Assembly (NCBI RefSeq): GCF_000620105.1
Contig: NZ_JHVK01000011.1
Coordinates: forward strand, 1 to 64,000
Direction of reading: 5' to 3'
Source of the DNA: Microvirgula aerodenitrificans DSM 15089
Lineage (GTDB): Bacteria; Pseudomonadota; Gammaproteobacteria; Burkholderiales; Aquaspirillaceae
DNA: 64,000 nucleotides
Shown here: piece by piece, positions 46,196-54,725 of the stretch
Layout of the letters: every line of letters begins with the position of its first letter
How positions within the stretch are numbered: the first letter of the stretch is position 1
Program-made: the position numbers and the translations under genes
The notes under the pieces: model-generated
Told to the model about the DNA's origin: nothing
Databases searched by the model: none
The model's input: the letters and a program-made list of their open reading frames with translations, nothing else

Positions 46196-47691
46196 TGGGT
46201 GTCTCCGGTGGCGGCATGCATGATGCGCTCCTGCGTTGCCGTCTGTGCGTCCAGGTCGGCGGCGATCCGCCCCTCGTGCATGACCAGGATGCGGTCGGAC
46301 ATCGACAGCACCTCGGGCAGTTCCGACGAGATCATGACAATGGCCACGCCGTCGGACGCAAGTTGATTGATGATGTGGTAAATCTCGGCCTTGCCGCCGA
46401 TGTCGACCCCGCGCGTCGGTTCGTCGAGGATCAGCACCCGCGGACGGATCGCCAGCCACTTGGCCAGCACCACCTTCTGCTGGTTGCCGCCCGACAGCGC
46501 CCTGACCTCGAGGTCGGCGTCCCGGGTACGGATGTTCAGCCGCTCGATCATCCGCGCGACAAAGGATTTTTCCCTGGCCGCGGTGATCACCCCGCCGCGC
46601 GAGAAGCCGGCCAGATGGGTCAGCGTCATGTTTTCCCGCACCGACAGCCCGAGCACCAGGCCCTGGCTCTTGCGGTCCTCGGTCACGTAGCCGATACCGG
46701 CCGCGATGGCATCCGCAGGCGAGGCAATGTCGACCGGCTGGCCGTCCAGGTGGATGCGGCCGCCGTTCTTGCGCGTCACGCCGAACAGTGCGCGGACAAT
46801 TTCGGTCCGGCCCGAGCCCATCAGCCCGGCAATGCCGAGCACCTCGCCGCAACGGACCGAGAAGCTGATGTCGGCAATGGTGCCGCCGTCGGACAGGTGT
46901 TCGACCCGCAGCCGCTCTGCGCCATGGCTGACCTCGCGCTTTGGATAGCGCTCACCGATCTCGCGCCCGACCATCATCCGCACCACATGGTCGAGATCGG
47001 TATCGGCAATGGCCTCGCAGCCGACAAACTGACCATCGCGCAACACCGAAATGCGGTCGCACAGGGCGAAAATCTCTTCCATCCGGTGCGACACGTAGAC
47101 GATGCCGACCCTGGACGCGCGCAACTCGCGGATCAGGCGGAACAGCGCATCGATTTCGCGCTCGGTCAGTGCTGCCGTCGGCTCGTCCATGATCAGCACC
47201 CGCGCATCGAGCGACAGCGCCCGTGCGATCTCGACCATCTGCTGCTGACCGATGGACAGGCTGCCGGCCTCGCGGTCCGGGTCGATGCCGGTCACGTTCA
47301 GCCGTGCCAGCGCCACGCTCGCCCGGCGGCGCATTTCGCCATGCCGCAGGATGCCGGTACCGGCAAAGGTCAGCTCGCGACCGAGAAACAGGTTCTCGGT
47401 CACGCTCAGTTCCGGAATCAGGTTCAGCTCCTGATGGATGATGGCGATGCCGAGCTTCTCGGCCTGGCGGGTGCCGCGCACGACGGCCGGCTGGCCATTG
47501 ATGCGGATCTCGCCGGCGTCGGCGGCATGGATCCCGGTCAGGATCTTCATCAGCGTGGACTTGCCGGCGCCGTTCTCGCCCATCAGTGCGTGGATCTCGC
47601 CCGCACACAGCGAGAACGCCACATCGCGCAGCACCTCGACAGGTCCGAACGACTTGCAGATCCCGCGCATGTCTACCAGCGTTGTACTCAC
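46189..47691 (-). CDS. rbsA: Ribose ABC transporter ATPase RbsA (two nucleotide-binding domains)
   Basis: This 500-aa fused double ATPase has Walker A of the first domain GENGAGKSTLMKIL with signature LSIGQQQMVEIARAL and Walker B VLIMDEPTAAL. The second domain has the degenerate Walker A GLMGSGRTEIVRALFG, signature LSGGNQQKVVLAKWL and Walker B LILDEPTRGVD, typical of the sugar subfamily. The GTG at 47691 is chosen because TAAGGAG sits 6 nt upstream; the GTG two codons earlier abuts that Shine-Dalgarno sequence. rbsD ends 9 bp before. Confidence 0.93.
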   Translation of the reverse strand: MSTTLVDMRGICKSFGPVEVLRDVAFSLCAGEIHALMGENGAGKSTLMKILTGIHAADAGEIRINGQPAVVRGTRQAEKLGIAIIHQELNLIPELSVTENLFLGRELTFAGTGILRHGEMRRRASVALARLNVTGIDPDREAGSLSIGQQQMVEIARALSLDARVLIMDEPTAALTEREIDALFRLIRELRASRVGIVYVSHRMEEIFALCDRISVLRDGQFVGCEAIADTDLDHVVRMMVGREIGERYPKREVSHGAERLRVEHLSDGGTIADISFSVRCGEVLGIAGLMGSGRTEIVRALFGVTRKNGGRIHLDGQPVDIASPADAIAAGIGYVTEDRKSQGLVLGLSVRENMTLTHLAGFSRGGVITAAREKSFVARMIERLNIRTRDADLEVRALSGGNQQKVVLAKWLAIRPRVLILDEPTRGVDIGGKAEIYHIINQLASDGVAIVMISSELPEVLSMSDRILVMHEGRIAADLDAQTATQERIMHAATGDTQC

Positions 47692-47700
47692 CCGCACTCC

Positions 47701-48096
47701 TTAGAACGTCGTGCCGGAGTACAGGATCACGTTCGCATACGGCGTGGCTTCGCCGGTGCGGATAATGGCGCGGGCGCCACGGGTGATCTGCTTGAACTCG
47801 CCATGCGGGACATGGGCAAGCGGACGGCCCTCCAGCATGGCGGTGGCGGTATGTTCCAGATCCCGGTTGTGCTGGCTGATTTCATTCGCCAGCAGAGCCC
47901 GTTCGACCTGCATGTCTTCCAGCACCACGGCCAGCGTGTCGAGAAATCCGGGCATGCCCGGCTTCAGCGCCAGGTCGATGCGCTCGACGCCGGGCGGCAC
48001 CGGCAGCCCGCAATCGGCAATGACGATGTAGTCGGTATGGCCAAGCTCGGCAATGACCCGAGACAGCGCGGCATTCAGCGTTCCGTGCTTTTTCAT
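47701..48096 (-). CDS. rbsD: D-ribose pyranase RbsD
   Basis: This 131-aa enzyme interconverts beta-pyranose and beta-furanose forms of ribose so that ribokinase can use it. It shows MKKHGTLNAALSRVIAELGH (catalytic His near residue 20), IADCGLPVPPGVERIDLAL and the C-terminal ATPYANVILYSGTTF with the family's Tyr/Asn. It lies 5 bp after rbsK and 9 bp before rbsA. Confidence 0.93.
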   Translation of the reverse strand: MKKHGTLNAALSRVIAELGHTDYIVIADCGLPVPPGVERIDLALKPGMPGFLDTLAVVLEDMQVERALLANEISQHNRDLEHTATAMLEGRPLAHVPHGEFKQITRGARAIIRTGEATPYANVILYSGTTF

Positions 48097-48101
48097 CTGT
48101 T

Positions 48102-48995
48102 TCAGCTCCTTGAGGCGAGGAATTGGTCAAGCTCGGCCAGCGTGGGCATGCCGCCCTGCGCGCCGAGACGGGTGACCGACAGGGCCGAGGCAGCGCAGGC
48201 ACGACGGGCGGCTTCCCCGATGCCGAGGTGCCAGAACGTTGCCAGCGCCGCGTTGAAGGTATCGCCGGCGCCGGTGCTGTCGACAGCATCGACCTTGAAA
48301 CTGGGCTGGTGGCGCAACTGGCCGGCCGCATCGCAATAGCTTGCGCCATCGACGCCGCGGGTCATGATCACCCGGCCCGGCAACCGCGTCAGCAGCTCGG
48401 CCAGATCGGCCTGTTCCCGGCCCAGCGAGCGGGCCAGCTCGAACTCGTTCGGCGTGATCAGGGTCAGGCAGTCCAGCAATTCGGTGTCGAGCGGCTGCGC
48501 CGGTGCCGGATTGAGAATGAACGGCTTGTCGTATTTGCGTGCCATGCGCGCGGCGGCCAGCACGGTGTCCATCGGCACTTCCAGTTGCGACAGCACCACG
48601 TCGGCATCACGGATCACCCGCTCGGCAGCGGCGACATGCTCGGGCCGCAGGCGATGGTTGGCGCCCGGCACCACCACAATGGCGTTGTCATGGCCGGCAA
48701 CGGTAATCACCGCCACGCCGGTCGCCACGTCATCGGCGATGTCGATCCAGGTGGTGTCGACCTTCTCGGCCAGCAGGCGCGCCGACAGCTCGCGGCCGAA
48801 CGCGTCGTTGCCGACACAGCCGATCAGTGTCACGTCGGCGCCCAGCCGTGCGGCGGCGACCGCCTGGTTGGCACCCTTGCCACCGGCGAAATTGGCGAAG
48901 CGTTCGCCGGTCAGCGTTTCCCCGAGCCCGGGGTAGCGCGGCGTCAGCACCACCAGATCCATGTTGATGCTGCCGACGACTACGATTTTCGGCAT
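48102..48995 (-). CDS. rbsK: Ribokinase RbsK
   Basis: This 297-aa PfkB-family kinase phosphorylates ribose to ribose 5-phosphate. Motifs are VVGSINMDLVVLTPRYPGLGET near the N-terminus, FAGGKGANQAVAAARLGADV (PfkB signature 1), NPAPAQPL, TPNEFEL and the catalytic DAVDSTGAGDTFNAALA (signature 2, base Asp). The ATG at 48995 follows GGAG. It is the first gene of this operon, unlike the E. coli order rbsDACBK. No rbsR is adjacent. Confidence 0.94.
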   Translation of the reverse strand: MPKIVVVGSINMDLVVLTPRYPGLGETLTGERFANFAGGKGANQAVAAARLGADVTLIGCVGNDAFGRELSARLLAEKVDTTWIDIADDVATGVAVITVAGHDNAIVVVPGANHRLRPEHVAAAERVIRDADVVLSQLEVPMDTVLAAARMARKYDKPFILNPAPAQPLDTELLDCLTLITPNEFELARSLGREQADLAELLTRLPGRVIMTRGVDGASYCDAAGQLRHQPSFKVDAVDSTGAGDTFNAALATFWHLGIGEAARRACAASALSVTRLGAQGGMPTLAELDQFLASRS

Positions 48996-49313
48996 GTCTG
49001 CTCCTGAGTGATCCATCCGGCACCGGGGTCTTTCCCGCCCAGAACATCAAGGGCGCCAGCCATGCAGCTGCGCCCGCGTACCGGAATCAAGGGCGCGATT
49101 GTCCACACGGACGTCGCCAACACAATACCATCCGACGCATTGATACATTTTTCGTCGCCTACGCATAAGTTTTGACTCATACAGCAGTCGGGAAATCCCG
49201 TACGGATGGGAGGCCACTGGCAGTGTTATATTCCACCATAGCCACGGATGTCTGCCAGCCACAGCATTCCGGGCTCATCGACCCTGCATTCCCTTCCTCA
49301 TGGAGCTTCTCCG
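48996..49313. other. Divergent intergenic region rbsK/yicC
   Basis: This 318-bp stretch has no convincing gene. It is AT-richer around 49125-49175 and must hold the rbs operon promoter (minus strand) and the yicC promoter (plus strand). A TTGACT hexamer occurs at about 49169 without a clear -10 element. I see no obvious LacI-type operator. Confidence 0.4.
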
Positions 49314-50180
49314 ATGATCCTCAGCATGACCGGATTCGCCGCTGCCAGCCGCGAATTTCCCGGTGGCCTGATCGCGCTGGAACTGCGCGCGGTCAACCAC
49401 CGCTACCTCGACCTGCAGCTGCGCCTGCCCGAAGAACTGCGCGTGATCGAACCGCAGTTGCGCGAACAGATTGCCGCCCGCGTGACCCGGGGCAAGATCG
49501 AATGCCGCATCGGCATCAGCCAGGCCGCAAACACCGCGCCGCGAATGGAAATCGACCAGGACGTGCTGACCGGCCTGCTCGATGCCGTCGCCCAGCTGAA
49601 GCAGCGTGCACCCGGCATCCGCGACCTGTCCACCGGTGAACTGCTGCGCTGGCCCGGCCTGCTGTCCGCCAACGACATCGACGCCGAAAGCCTGCAGCAC
49701 CTGGTGCTCGGCGCCGTCGGCCAGTTGCTGGACGACTTCAATGCCACCCGCGCCCGCGAAGGCGAAAAACTGAAGGCGGTGCTGATCGACCGGCTGACCC
49801 AGATCGAGGACATCGTCACCCGCATCCGCCCGCGGCTGCCGGAGATCCTCGCCGGCTGGCGCGACAAACTGACCGCCCGACTGGTCGAAGCCATCGGCAG
49901 CATCGACGACGACCGCCTGAAGCAGGAGTTCGCGCTGTTCGCACAGAAGATCGACGTCGACGAGGAACTCGCCCGGCTGTCGACCCATGTCAGCGAAGTA
50001 CGCCGCATCCTCGGCAAGGGCGGCCAGGTCGGCAAGCGACTGGACTTCCTGATGCAGGAACTGAACCGCGAAGCGAACACGCTCGGCTCGAAATCGGTAT
50101 CGACCGAAACCACTCAGGCCTCGGTCGAGCTGAAGGTGCTGATCGAGCAGATGCGCGAGCAGATTCAGAATATCGAGTAA
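49314..50180 (+). CDS. yicC: YicC family RNase-related protein
   Basis: This 288-aa YicC/YloC protein belongs to a family of endoribonucleases or RNase adaptors. It starts MILSMTGFAAASREFPGG, followed by LELRAVNHRYLDLQLRLPEEL, RGKIECRIGI, LSTHVSEVRRILGKGGQVGKRLDFL (split around the conserved Gly) and a C-terminal acidic helix VELKVLIEQMREQIQNIE. All are characteristic. The frame extends upstream, but this Met begins the conserved region. Confidence 0.93.
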   Translation: MILSMTGFAAASREFPGGLIALELRAVNHRYLDLQLRLPEELRVIEPQLREQIAARVTRGKIECRIGISQAANTAPRMEIDQDVLTGLLDAVAQLKQRAPGIRDLSTGELLRWPGLLSANDIDAESLQHLVLGAVGQLLDDFNATRAREGEKLKAVLIDRLTQIEDIVTRIRPRLPEILAGWRDKLTARLVEAIGSIDDDRLKQEFALFAQKIDVDEELARLSTHVSEVRRILGKGGQVGKRLDFLMQELNREANTLGSKSVSTETTQASVELKVLIEQMREQIQNIE

Positions 50181-50434
50181 GGGTTCCGCACGCGTCTCGC
50201 CAGACGCGCATGTCCCTCGGTCTGTGACCGCGACCGCCAGCCACACGCATGCTGCGTGAGCTGGCGGAGTGGTGGAATCGGCAGCAAGCCTGCACGACAA
50301 TACGGCTGGCGCATTCATGACCCGACGTTCAGGTGGCATCGCGAAGGGGCCGGGCGCCAGTGGACGATTCCGTCCGCAGCGAGACCTGCCCAGGGGCAAA
50401 GCTCCGTCACAGGTCGATACCACGGAGGCAATCG

Positions 50435-51085
50435 ATGGCCAGCCATTACCCCGGCCTGAATCCTCAAAAAGCGCTGATCTGGCGCATCGTCCACTGCAAC
50501 AATCTGCCGTGGATTCTGGACAACGGCCTGCACTGCGGCAACAGCGCCATGCAGGCACCAGGGTGGGTGACGATCGGCAACCCGGAACTGAGCGACAGGC
50601 GCGCCCGCCATCCGGTGCCCCTGCCGCCCGGCGGCAGACTGAATGACTATATACCGTTCTATTTCACGCCATTCTCGCCCATGCTGCGCAATATCCACAC
50701 CGGCTGGGGTGGCATCCAGAAACGGGCAAACGAGGAAATCGTGATTCTGGTGTCCAGCCTGCCGCATCTGGCGAATCTGGGCGTGCCGTTTCTGTTCACC
50801 GACAGTCATGCCTACTATCAGTGGGCAAACTTCTATTCGGATCTGGCTGATCTCGACCGGATTGACTGGCCGCTGTTGCAGCGACGGGACTTCAAGCGCG
50901 ATCCGGAAGACCCGGCCAGATTCGAGCGCTACCAGGCCGAAGCGCTGGTTCACCGGCAGTTGCCAGTAGCCGGGCTGCTTGGCATCGTGTGTTACACCGG
51001 CACAGTGAAACAACGCATTGAGCAGGAAATTCAGACTCGCCGTCTGAGCCTGCCGGTTCATGCCCGTACAGGGTGGTATTTCTGA
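50435..51085 (+). CDS. darT: DarT toxin: DNA (thymidine) ADP-ribosyltransferase (DUF4433)
   Basis: This 216-aa toxin, in characterised relatives, attaches ADP-ribose to thymidine in single-stranded DNA and blocks replication, including of phage. The N-terminal NAD-binding region is [20 protein letters not shown], followed by [16 protein letters not shown] and a C-terminal [13 protein letters not shown], in which Glu169 is the likely catalytic glutamate. The ATG at 50435 follows GGAGG. The stop overlaps the darG start (TGATG), so antitoxin translation is coupled. GC is slightly below the surroundings, suggesting transfer. Confidence 0.93.
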   Translation: MASHYPGLNPQKALIWRIVHCNNLPWILDNGLHCGNSAMQAPGWVTIGNPELSDRRARHPVPLPPGGRLNDYIPFYFTPFSPMLRNIHTGWGGIQKRANEEIVILVSSLPHLANLGVPFLFTDSHAYYQWANFYSDLADLDRIDWPLLQRRDFKRDPEDPARFERYQAEALVHRQLPVAGLLGIVCYTGTVKQRIEQEIQTRRLSLPVHARTGWYF

Positions 51086-52167
51086 TGATTACCTACACGC
51101 AAGGCAATTTGCTCGAAGCCCGAACCGAAGCACTAGTCAATACCGTCAATACCGTCGGGGTGATGGGCAAGGGCATCGCACTGATGTTCAAGGAACGGTT
51201 TGCCGAGAACTTCCGCCTGTACGCCGCTGCCTGCAAGGCCGGTGAAGTGCAGACCGGCAAGATGTTCATCACCGGGGTAAACGAACTGGACGGTCCGCGC
51301 TGGATCGTGAACTTCCCGACAAAGCAGCATTGGCGCGCCCCTTCGCAACTGGCCTGGATAACGGAGGGCCTGCAGGACCTGCGCCGTTTTCTGATCGAAA
51401 ACAAAGTGAAATCGATTGCCGTCCCTCCGCTGGGAGCGGGTAACGGCGGTCTGGCGTGGGCTGCAGTGCGTGAACAGATCGAGGCCATACTGGCGGACCT
51501 GGATACCGAGGTACGGGTGTTCCAGCCAACCCTGCAGTACCAGAACGCGGCCAAGCGCGCCGGAGTGGAAAAGCTGACGCCTTCCCGCGCCCTGATTGCC
51601 GAGCTGGTGCGCCGCTACTGGGTGCTGGGCATGGAATGCAGCCTGCTGGAGATTCAGAAACTGGCGTGGTTTCTCGAGCGCGCACTCGAGCGCTGCAACC
51701 CCGGAGACAACCCGCTGAAACTCCAGTTCGTGGCACACCAGTACGGTCCTTACGCGAACCGGTTGGATCATCTGCTGAACGACCTGGATGGCAGCTATTT
51801 GCATTGCGACAAGCACATCAGCGATGCCGACCCGCTCGACATCATCTGGTTCGATGACACGCGCAAGGACTGTGTGCACAGGTATCTGAGGGAGGACGCC
51901 AGGGCCTACACTGCTGCGCTGGAATACACTTCGGCATTGATCGATGGCTTCGAATCGCCGTTCGGCATGGAATTGCTGGCCACCGTTGACTGGTTGTTGA
52001 CCCGGGAAGCCGCCCCCCCCACGGTGCCGGGCTTGCGGGAAGGCTTGCAGCACTGGCGGAGCAGCGCCAATGCCGCCGAACGCAAGAACCGCCTGTTTAC
52101 TGACCGGATGCTGGGCATTGCACTGGAGCGGCTGACTCAGCATGCTCCGGTTACGGCATGCACCTGA
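51085..52167 (+). CDS. darG: DarG antitoxin: macrodomain DNA ADP-ribosylglycohydrolase
   Basis: This 360-aa antitoxin has an N-terminal macrodomain (residues about 1-150: [19 protein letters not shown], then [25 protein letters not shown]) that removes ADP-ribose from DNA. The C-terminal half (from about 165) contains [15 protein letters not shown] and [19 protein letters not shown], matching the DarG C-terminal domain that binds and blocks DarT. The start lies within the darT stop. A terminator follows at 52208. Confidence 0.93.
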   Translation: MITYTQGNLLEARTEALVNTVNTVGVMGKGIALMFKERFAENFRLYAAACKAGEVQTGKMFITGVNELDGPRWIVNFPTKQHWRAPSQLAWITEGLQDLRRFLIENKVKSIAVPPLGAGNGGLAWAAVREQIEAILADLDTEVRVFQPTLQYQNAAKRAGVEKLTPSRALIAELVRRYWVLGMECSLLEIQKLAWFLERALERCNPGDNPLKLQFVAHQYGPYANRLDHLLNDLDGSYLHCDKHISDADPLDIIWFDDTRKDCVHRYLREDARAYTAALEYTSALIDGFESPFGMELLATVDWLLTREAAPPTVPGLREGLQHWRSSANAAERKNRLFTDRMLGIALERLTQHAPVTACT

Positions 52168-52207
52168 GTTCTCCATTCCGGCCCCAGTCCCCGGCAATCC
52201 CCCTTCA

Positions 52208-52235
52208 GCCCTGCCCTCCGGTCAGGGCATTTTTC
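52208..52235 (+). terminator. Rho-independent terminator after darTG
   Basis: GCCCTG-CCCTCCGGT-CAGGGC followed by ATTTTTC, between darG and the convergent PPTase gene. Confidence 0.75.
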
Positions 52236-52929
52236 ATGCCGGCACGCAGACGGCGGTATGCACATGCGGCCCGACGAACGCATGTGCGACCGGAAGGCAG
52301 CGGCCCTGCGGCCAGTCCGGGCTCCAGTGCTGCGCCAGCCGCAGTGACAGCGCGTGGTCCTGCCAGCCGCTGACACAGGCGGCGGAAAAATCGACGAAGC
52401 GCCGCAGTTGCGGATACAGCGCCTTGTACAGTGCCTCCTTGGCCGAAAACAGCAGCGTCAGCGCCTGTGCCGGCGTCAGCCCCGTCAACTGCTCCAGTTC
52501 GCCGGGCATTGCCACCAGCGAACGGACCGCTTCCACCTGGTTCGCGCTCATGATCCGCTCGATATCCACGCCGAGCGCCGTGCATGCGCTGCACGGCGCC
52601 ACGGCGGCCAGCGCGCCGTCCGCGGTATGGCTGATGCTGCCCAGCCAGCCCGCAGGCCAGACCGGCAGACCGTCATCACGCCGCGCCGGCCACGCGGCGT
52701 CCATGCAGCCGGCACGGGCCAGGGCACGCACGGCGCAATAGCGGCCGGCCAGGAATTCGTTGCGTCGCCGGGGCACGGCGTCCTGCAGCGCCACCGGCAA
52801 CCGGGCCGCGAATGCGGCGAACGGCGCCTCGCCGGCAAACGACACCGCGGCCCACGACACGGCCTCGCCGGCCGGCAAGGGCAACAGCGGCACCGCCCGG
52901 TCCACGAATCCGCCCGGCGCCGGTTTCAC
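52234..52929 (-). CDS. Sfp/EntD-type 4'-phosphopantetheinyl transferase (siderophore)
   Basis: This 231-aa enzyme should load phosphopantetheine onto the carrier domains of the adjacent NRPS, the role of YbtD/EntD in related clusters. Motifs are FLAGRYCAVRALARAG, the Mg-binding GVDIERI and the catalytic FSAKEALYKALYP. Initiation is proposed at GTG 52929, which overlaps the preceding ABC gene's TGA (GTGA); the frame extends upstream but only into that gene. It is last in the minus-strand arm receptor-ABC-ABC-PPTase. Confidence 0.9.
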   Translation of the reverse strand: MKPAPGGFVDRAVPLLPLPAGEAVSWAAVSFAGEAPFAAFAARLPVALQDAVPRRRNEFLAGRYCAVRALARAGCMDAAWPARRDDGLPVWPAGWLGSISHTADGALAAVAPCSACTALGVDIERIMSANQVEAVRSLVAMPGELEQLTGLTPAQALTLLFSAKEALYKALYPQLRRFVDFSAACVSGWQDHALSLRLAQHWSPDWPQGRCLPVAHAFVGPHVHTAVCVPA

Positions 52930-54725
52930 TGTGGCGCGGGGCGGGCCCCGTCGGCTCGCCAGACCTTGAGCGACTGCTGGGCCGCCCACATGGCCGCATA
53001 GCGGGCGGAGCGTTTCAGCAGCTCGGCGTGGCGGCCCTGCACCGGCGGCAGGCCGGGGTCCAGCACCAGGATCTGGTCAGCCCCGGCAATGGTGGACAGG
53101 CGATGGGCGATGACGATGACGGTCTTGTCCCGCACCAGGGTATCGATGGCATGCTGCACGGCGACCTCGCTTTCCGTATCCAGTGCGGCAGTCGGTTCGT
53201 CGAGGATGACGACCGGCGCTTCCTTCAGCAGCGCACGGGCAATGGAGATCCGCTGCCGCTCGCCACCGGACAGGCGACCACCGATATCGCCCAGCCGGGT
53301 ATGCCAGCCCTGCGGCAGGCGCTCGATGAAGGCCGTGCACTGCGCCTGGTGCAGGGCGGCCTGCACGGCCTCGTCGCTGGCATCCGGACGGGCCATGCGC
53401 ACATTGGCCAGGATGCTGTCATCGAACAGGTAGACCTCCTGGAACACCACCGAGATCAGGCTGTTCAGTTCTTCTGCCGGGATCTGCCGCAGATCGACCC
53501 CGCCGAGGGTAATGCGACCCTGCTGGGGATCGAAATGGCGCATCAGCAGGCGCACGACCGTGCTCTTGCCCGCCCCCGACGGGCCGACAATGGCGGTCAG
53601 GCTTCGCGCCGGCACCGTCGCGCTGAAGCGGTCCAGTGTCTTGTCGCCCGCCCGGGGGTACTGGAAGGACACGTCATCGAAGTGCACGTCGAAAGCCCCG
53701 GGTCTGGCGACCGGCAACTGCTGCGGCAGCGGTTCGACCGCCAGCAGGGCATCGATCCGTTCCAGCGCCGACTCGATCAGGTCCAGCGCCATGGTGTAAC
53801 TGACAAAAGTCGCCAGCGGTTCGGAGAAGCGCGCCACGATCACCATGACCGCGGCCAGCACGGCAAGGTCCAGCGTGCCCGTCACCACCCGGCTGACACC
53901 GATGGCCACCACCAGCAGCAGACCGAGTTCAACCACGCTGACGGTCAGCACCTCGGCCTTGCTGCCCCGGCGATGGGCCTCGGTCTGGATCTGCTGCAAC
54001 TGGCACAAGCCCGCCTGCAGTGTCGCCGCCCGGTCGCCGGCGCTGCAGGCAGCGCGCAGCACCGGCAGCCCCTGGGTGTATTCAACGAGATCGGCGCTGG
54101 TGCGCTGGTGCGCTTGCGCCAGTTGCCGCATGTGGCGGCCGGACGCCGGACGGCGCCAGCGGTAGAACGGCACGATGGCCGGGAACACCAGCAGCAGTGC
54201 CAGCCCCAGACGCCAGTCGACCAGCAGCGTCGCCAGGGCGGTCACCAGCGGCGTCACCGTGGCCAGCAGGATCAGATTGACCAGCAGCGGGGTGTAATTG
54301 AAGTGTTCGTCCACATTGCCGAGCAGCAGTGCGTTCATTTCCCCGGCGCGCCGATCCTGCAGCGACGCCAGCGGCATGCGCCGCAGCTGTTCGCCCAGCC
54401 GGCCGCGCAGCTGATGGGTCATGGACGCCAGCCGGCCGTTGTACTCGAAACCCTGCGCATGCCAGCGGAGCACGGTGGCGGCCAGGGCCAGTCCCGACAT
54501 CAGCCCCAGCCAGAACAGGATGTCACCGGGCTCGCGCAGGTGGAAAACCGCAGCGAACAGCGGAAACAGGCAGGCCAGCGCCAGCCCCTGGACGACAGCG
54601 GCAGCGAGCAGGCCGGCCAGGCAGAGGCGCAGGGCCGGCGCCTGCCGGCCGGCGCTGCGCAGCAGCCGGCGATAGCTGTCCCGCCATGCGCCAAGGCGCG
54701 GCGAATGCCCGGTATCCGCTTTCAT
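52926..54725 (-). CDS. Exporter-fold ABC transporter, YbtP-like (siderophore uptake)
   Basis: This 599-aa protein has a six-helix membrane domain (about residues 25-310) fused to an ATPase. Walker A is IVGPSGAGKSTVVRLL, signature LSGGERQRISIARALL, Walker B VVILDEPTAALD and switch His IAHRLST. YbtP/YbtQ-type pairs (and mycobacterial IrtAB) have exporter topology but act in ferric-siderophore import. That assignment rests on gene context; siderophore export is the alternative. The ATG at 54725 overlaps the stop of the partner gene (ATGA). Confidence 0.88.
   Translation of the reverse strand: MKADTGHSPRLGAWRDSYRRLLRSAGRQAPALRLCLAGLLAAAVVQGLALACLFPLFAAVFHLREPGDILFWLGLMSGLALAATVLRWHAQGFEYNGRLASMTHQLRGRLGEQLRRMPLASLQDRRAGEMNALLLGNVDEHFNYTPLLVNLILLATVTPLVTALATLLVDWRLGLALLLVFPAIVPFYRWRRPASGRHMRQLAQAHQRTSADLVEYTQGLPVLRAACSAGDRAATLQAGLCQLQQIQTEAHRRGSKAEVLTVSVVELGLLLVVAIGVSRVVTGTLDLAVLAAVMVIVARFSEPLATFVSYTMALDLIESALERIDALLAVEPLPQQLPVARPGAFDVHFDDVSFQYPRAGDKTLDRFSATVPARSLTAIVGPSGAGKSTVVRLLMRHFDPQQGRITLGGVDLRQIPAEELNSLISVVFQEVYLFDDSILANVRMARPDASDEAVQAALHQAQCTAFIERLPQGWHTRLGDIGGRLSGGERQRISIARALLKEAPVVILDEPTAALDTESEVAVQHAIDTLVRDKTVIVIAHRLSTIAGADQILVLDPGLPPVQGRHAELLKRSARYAAMWAAQQSLKVWRADGARPAPQ

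Noticed and set aside
50258-50340. tRNA-Leu/Ser-like stretch (GGAGTGGTGGAATCGGCAG) upstream of darT
   Set aside because: It resembles a type II tRNA D-arm, but no matching acceptor 3' strand, anticodon stem or CCA end can be folded. It could be a tRNA remnant at an insertion point, but this cannot be supported.
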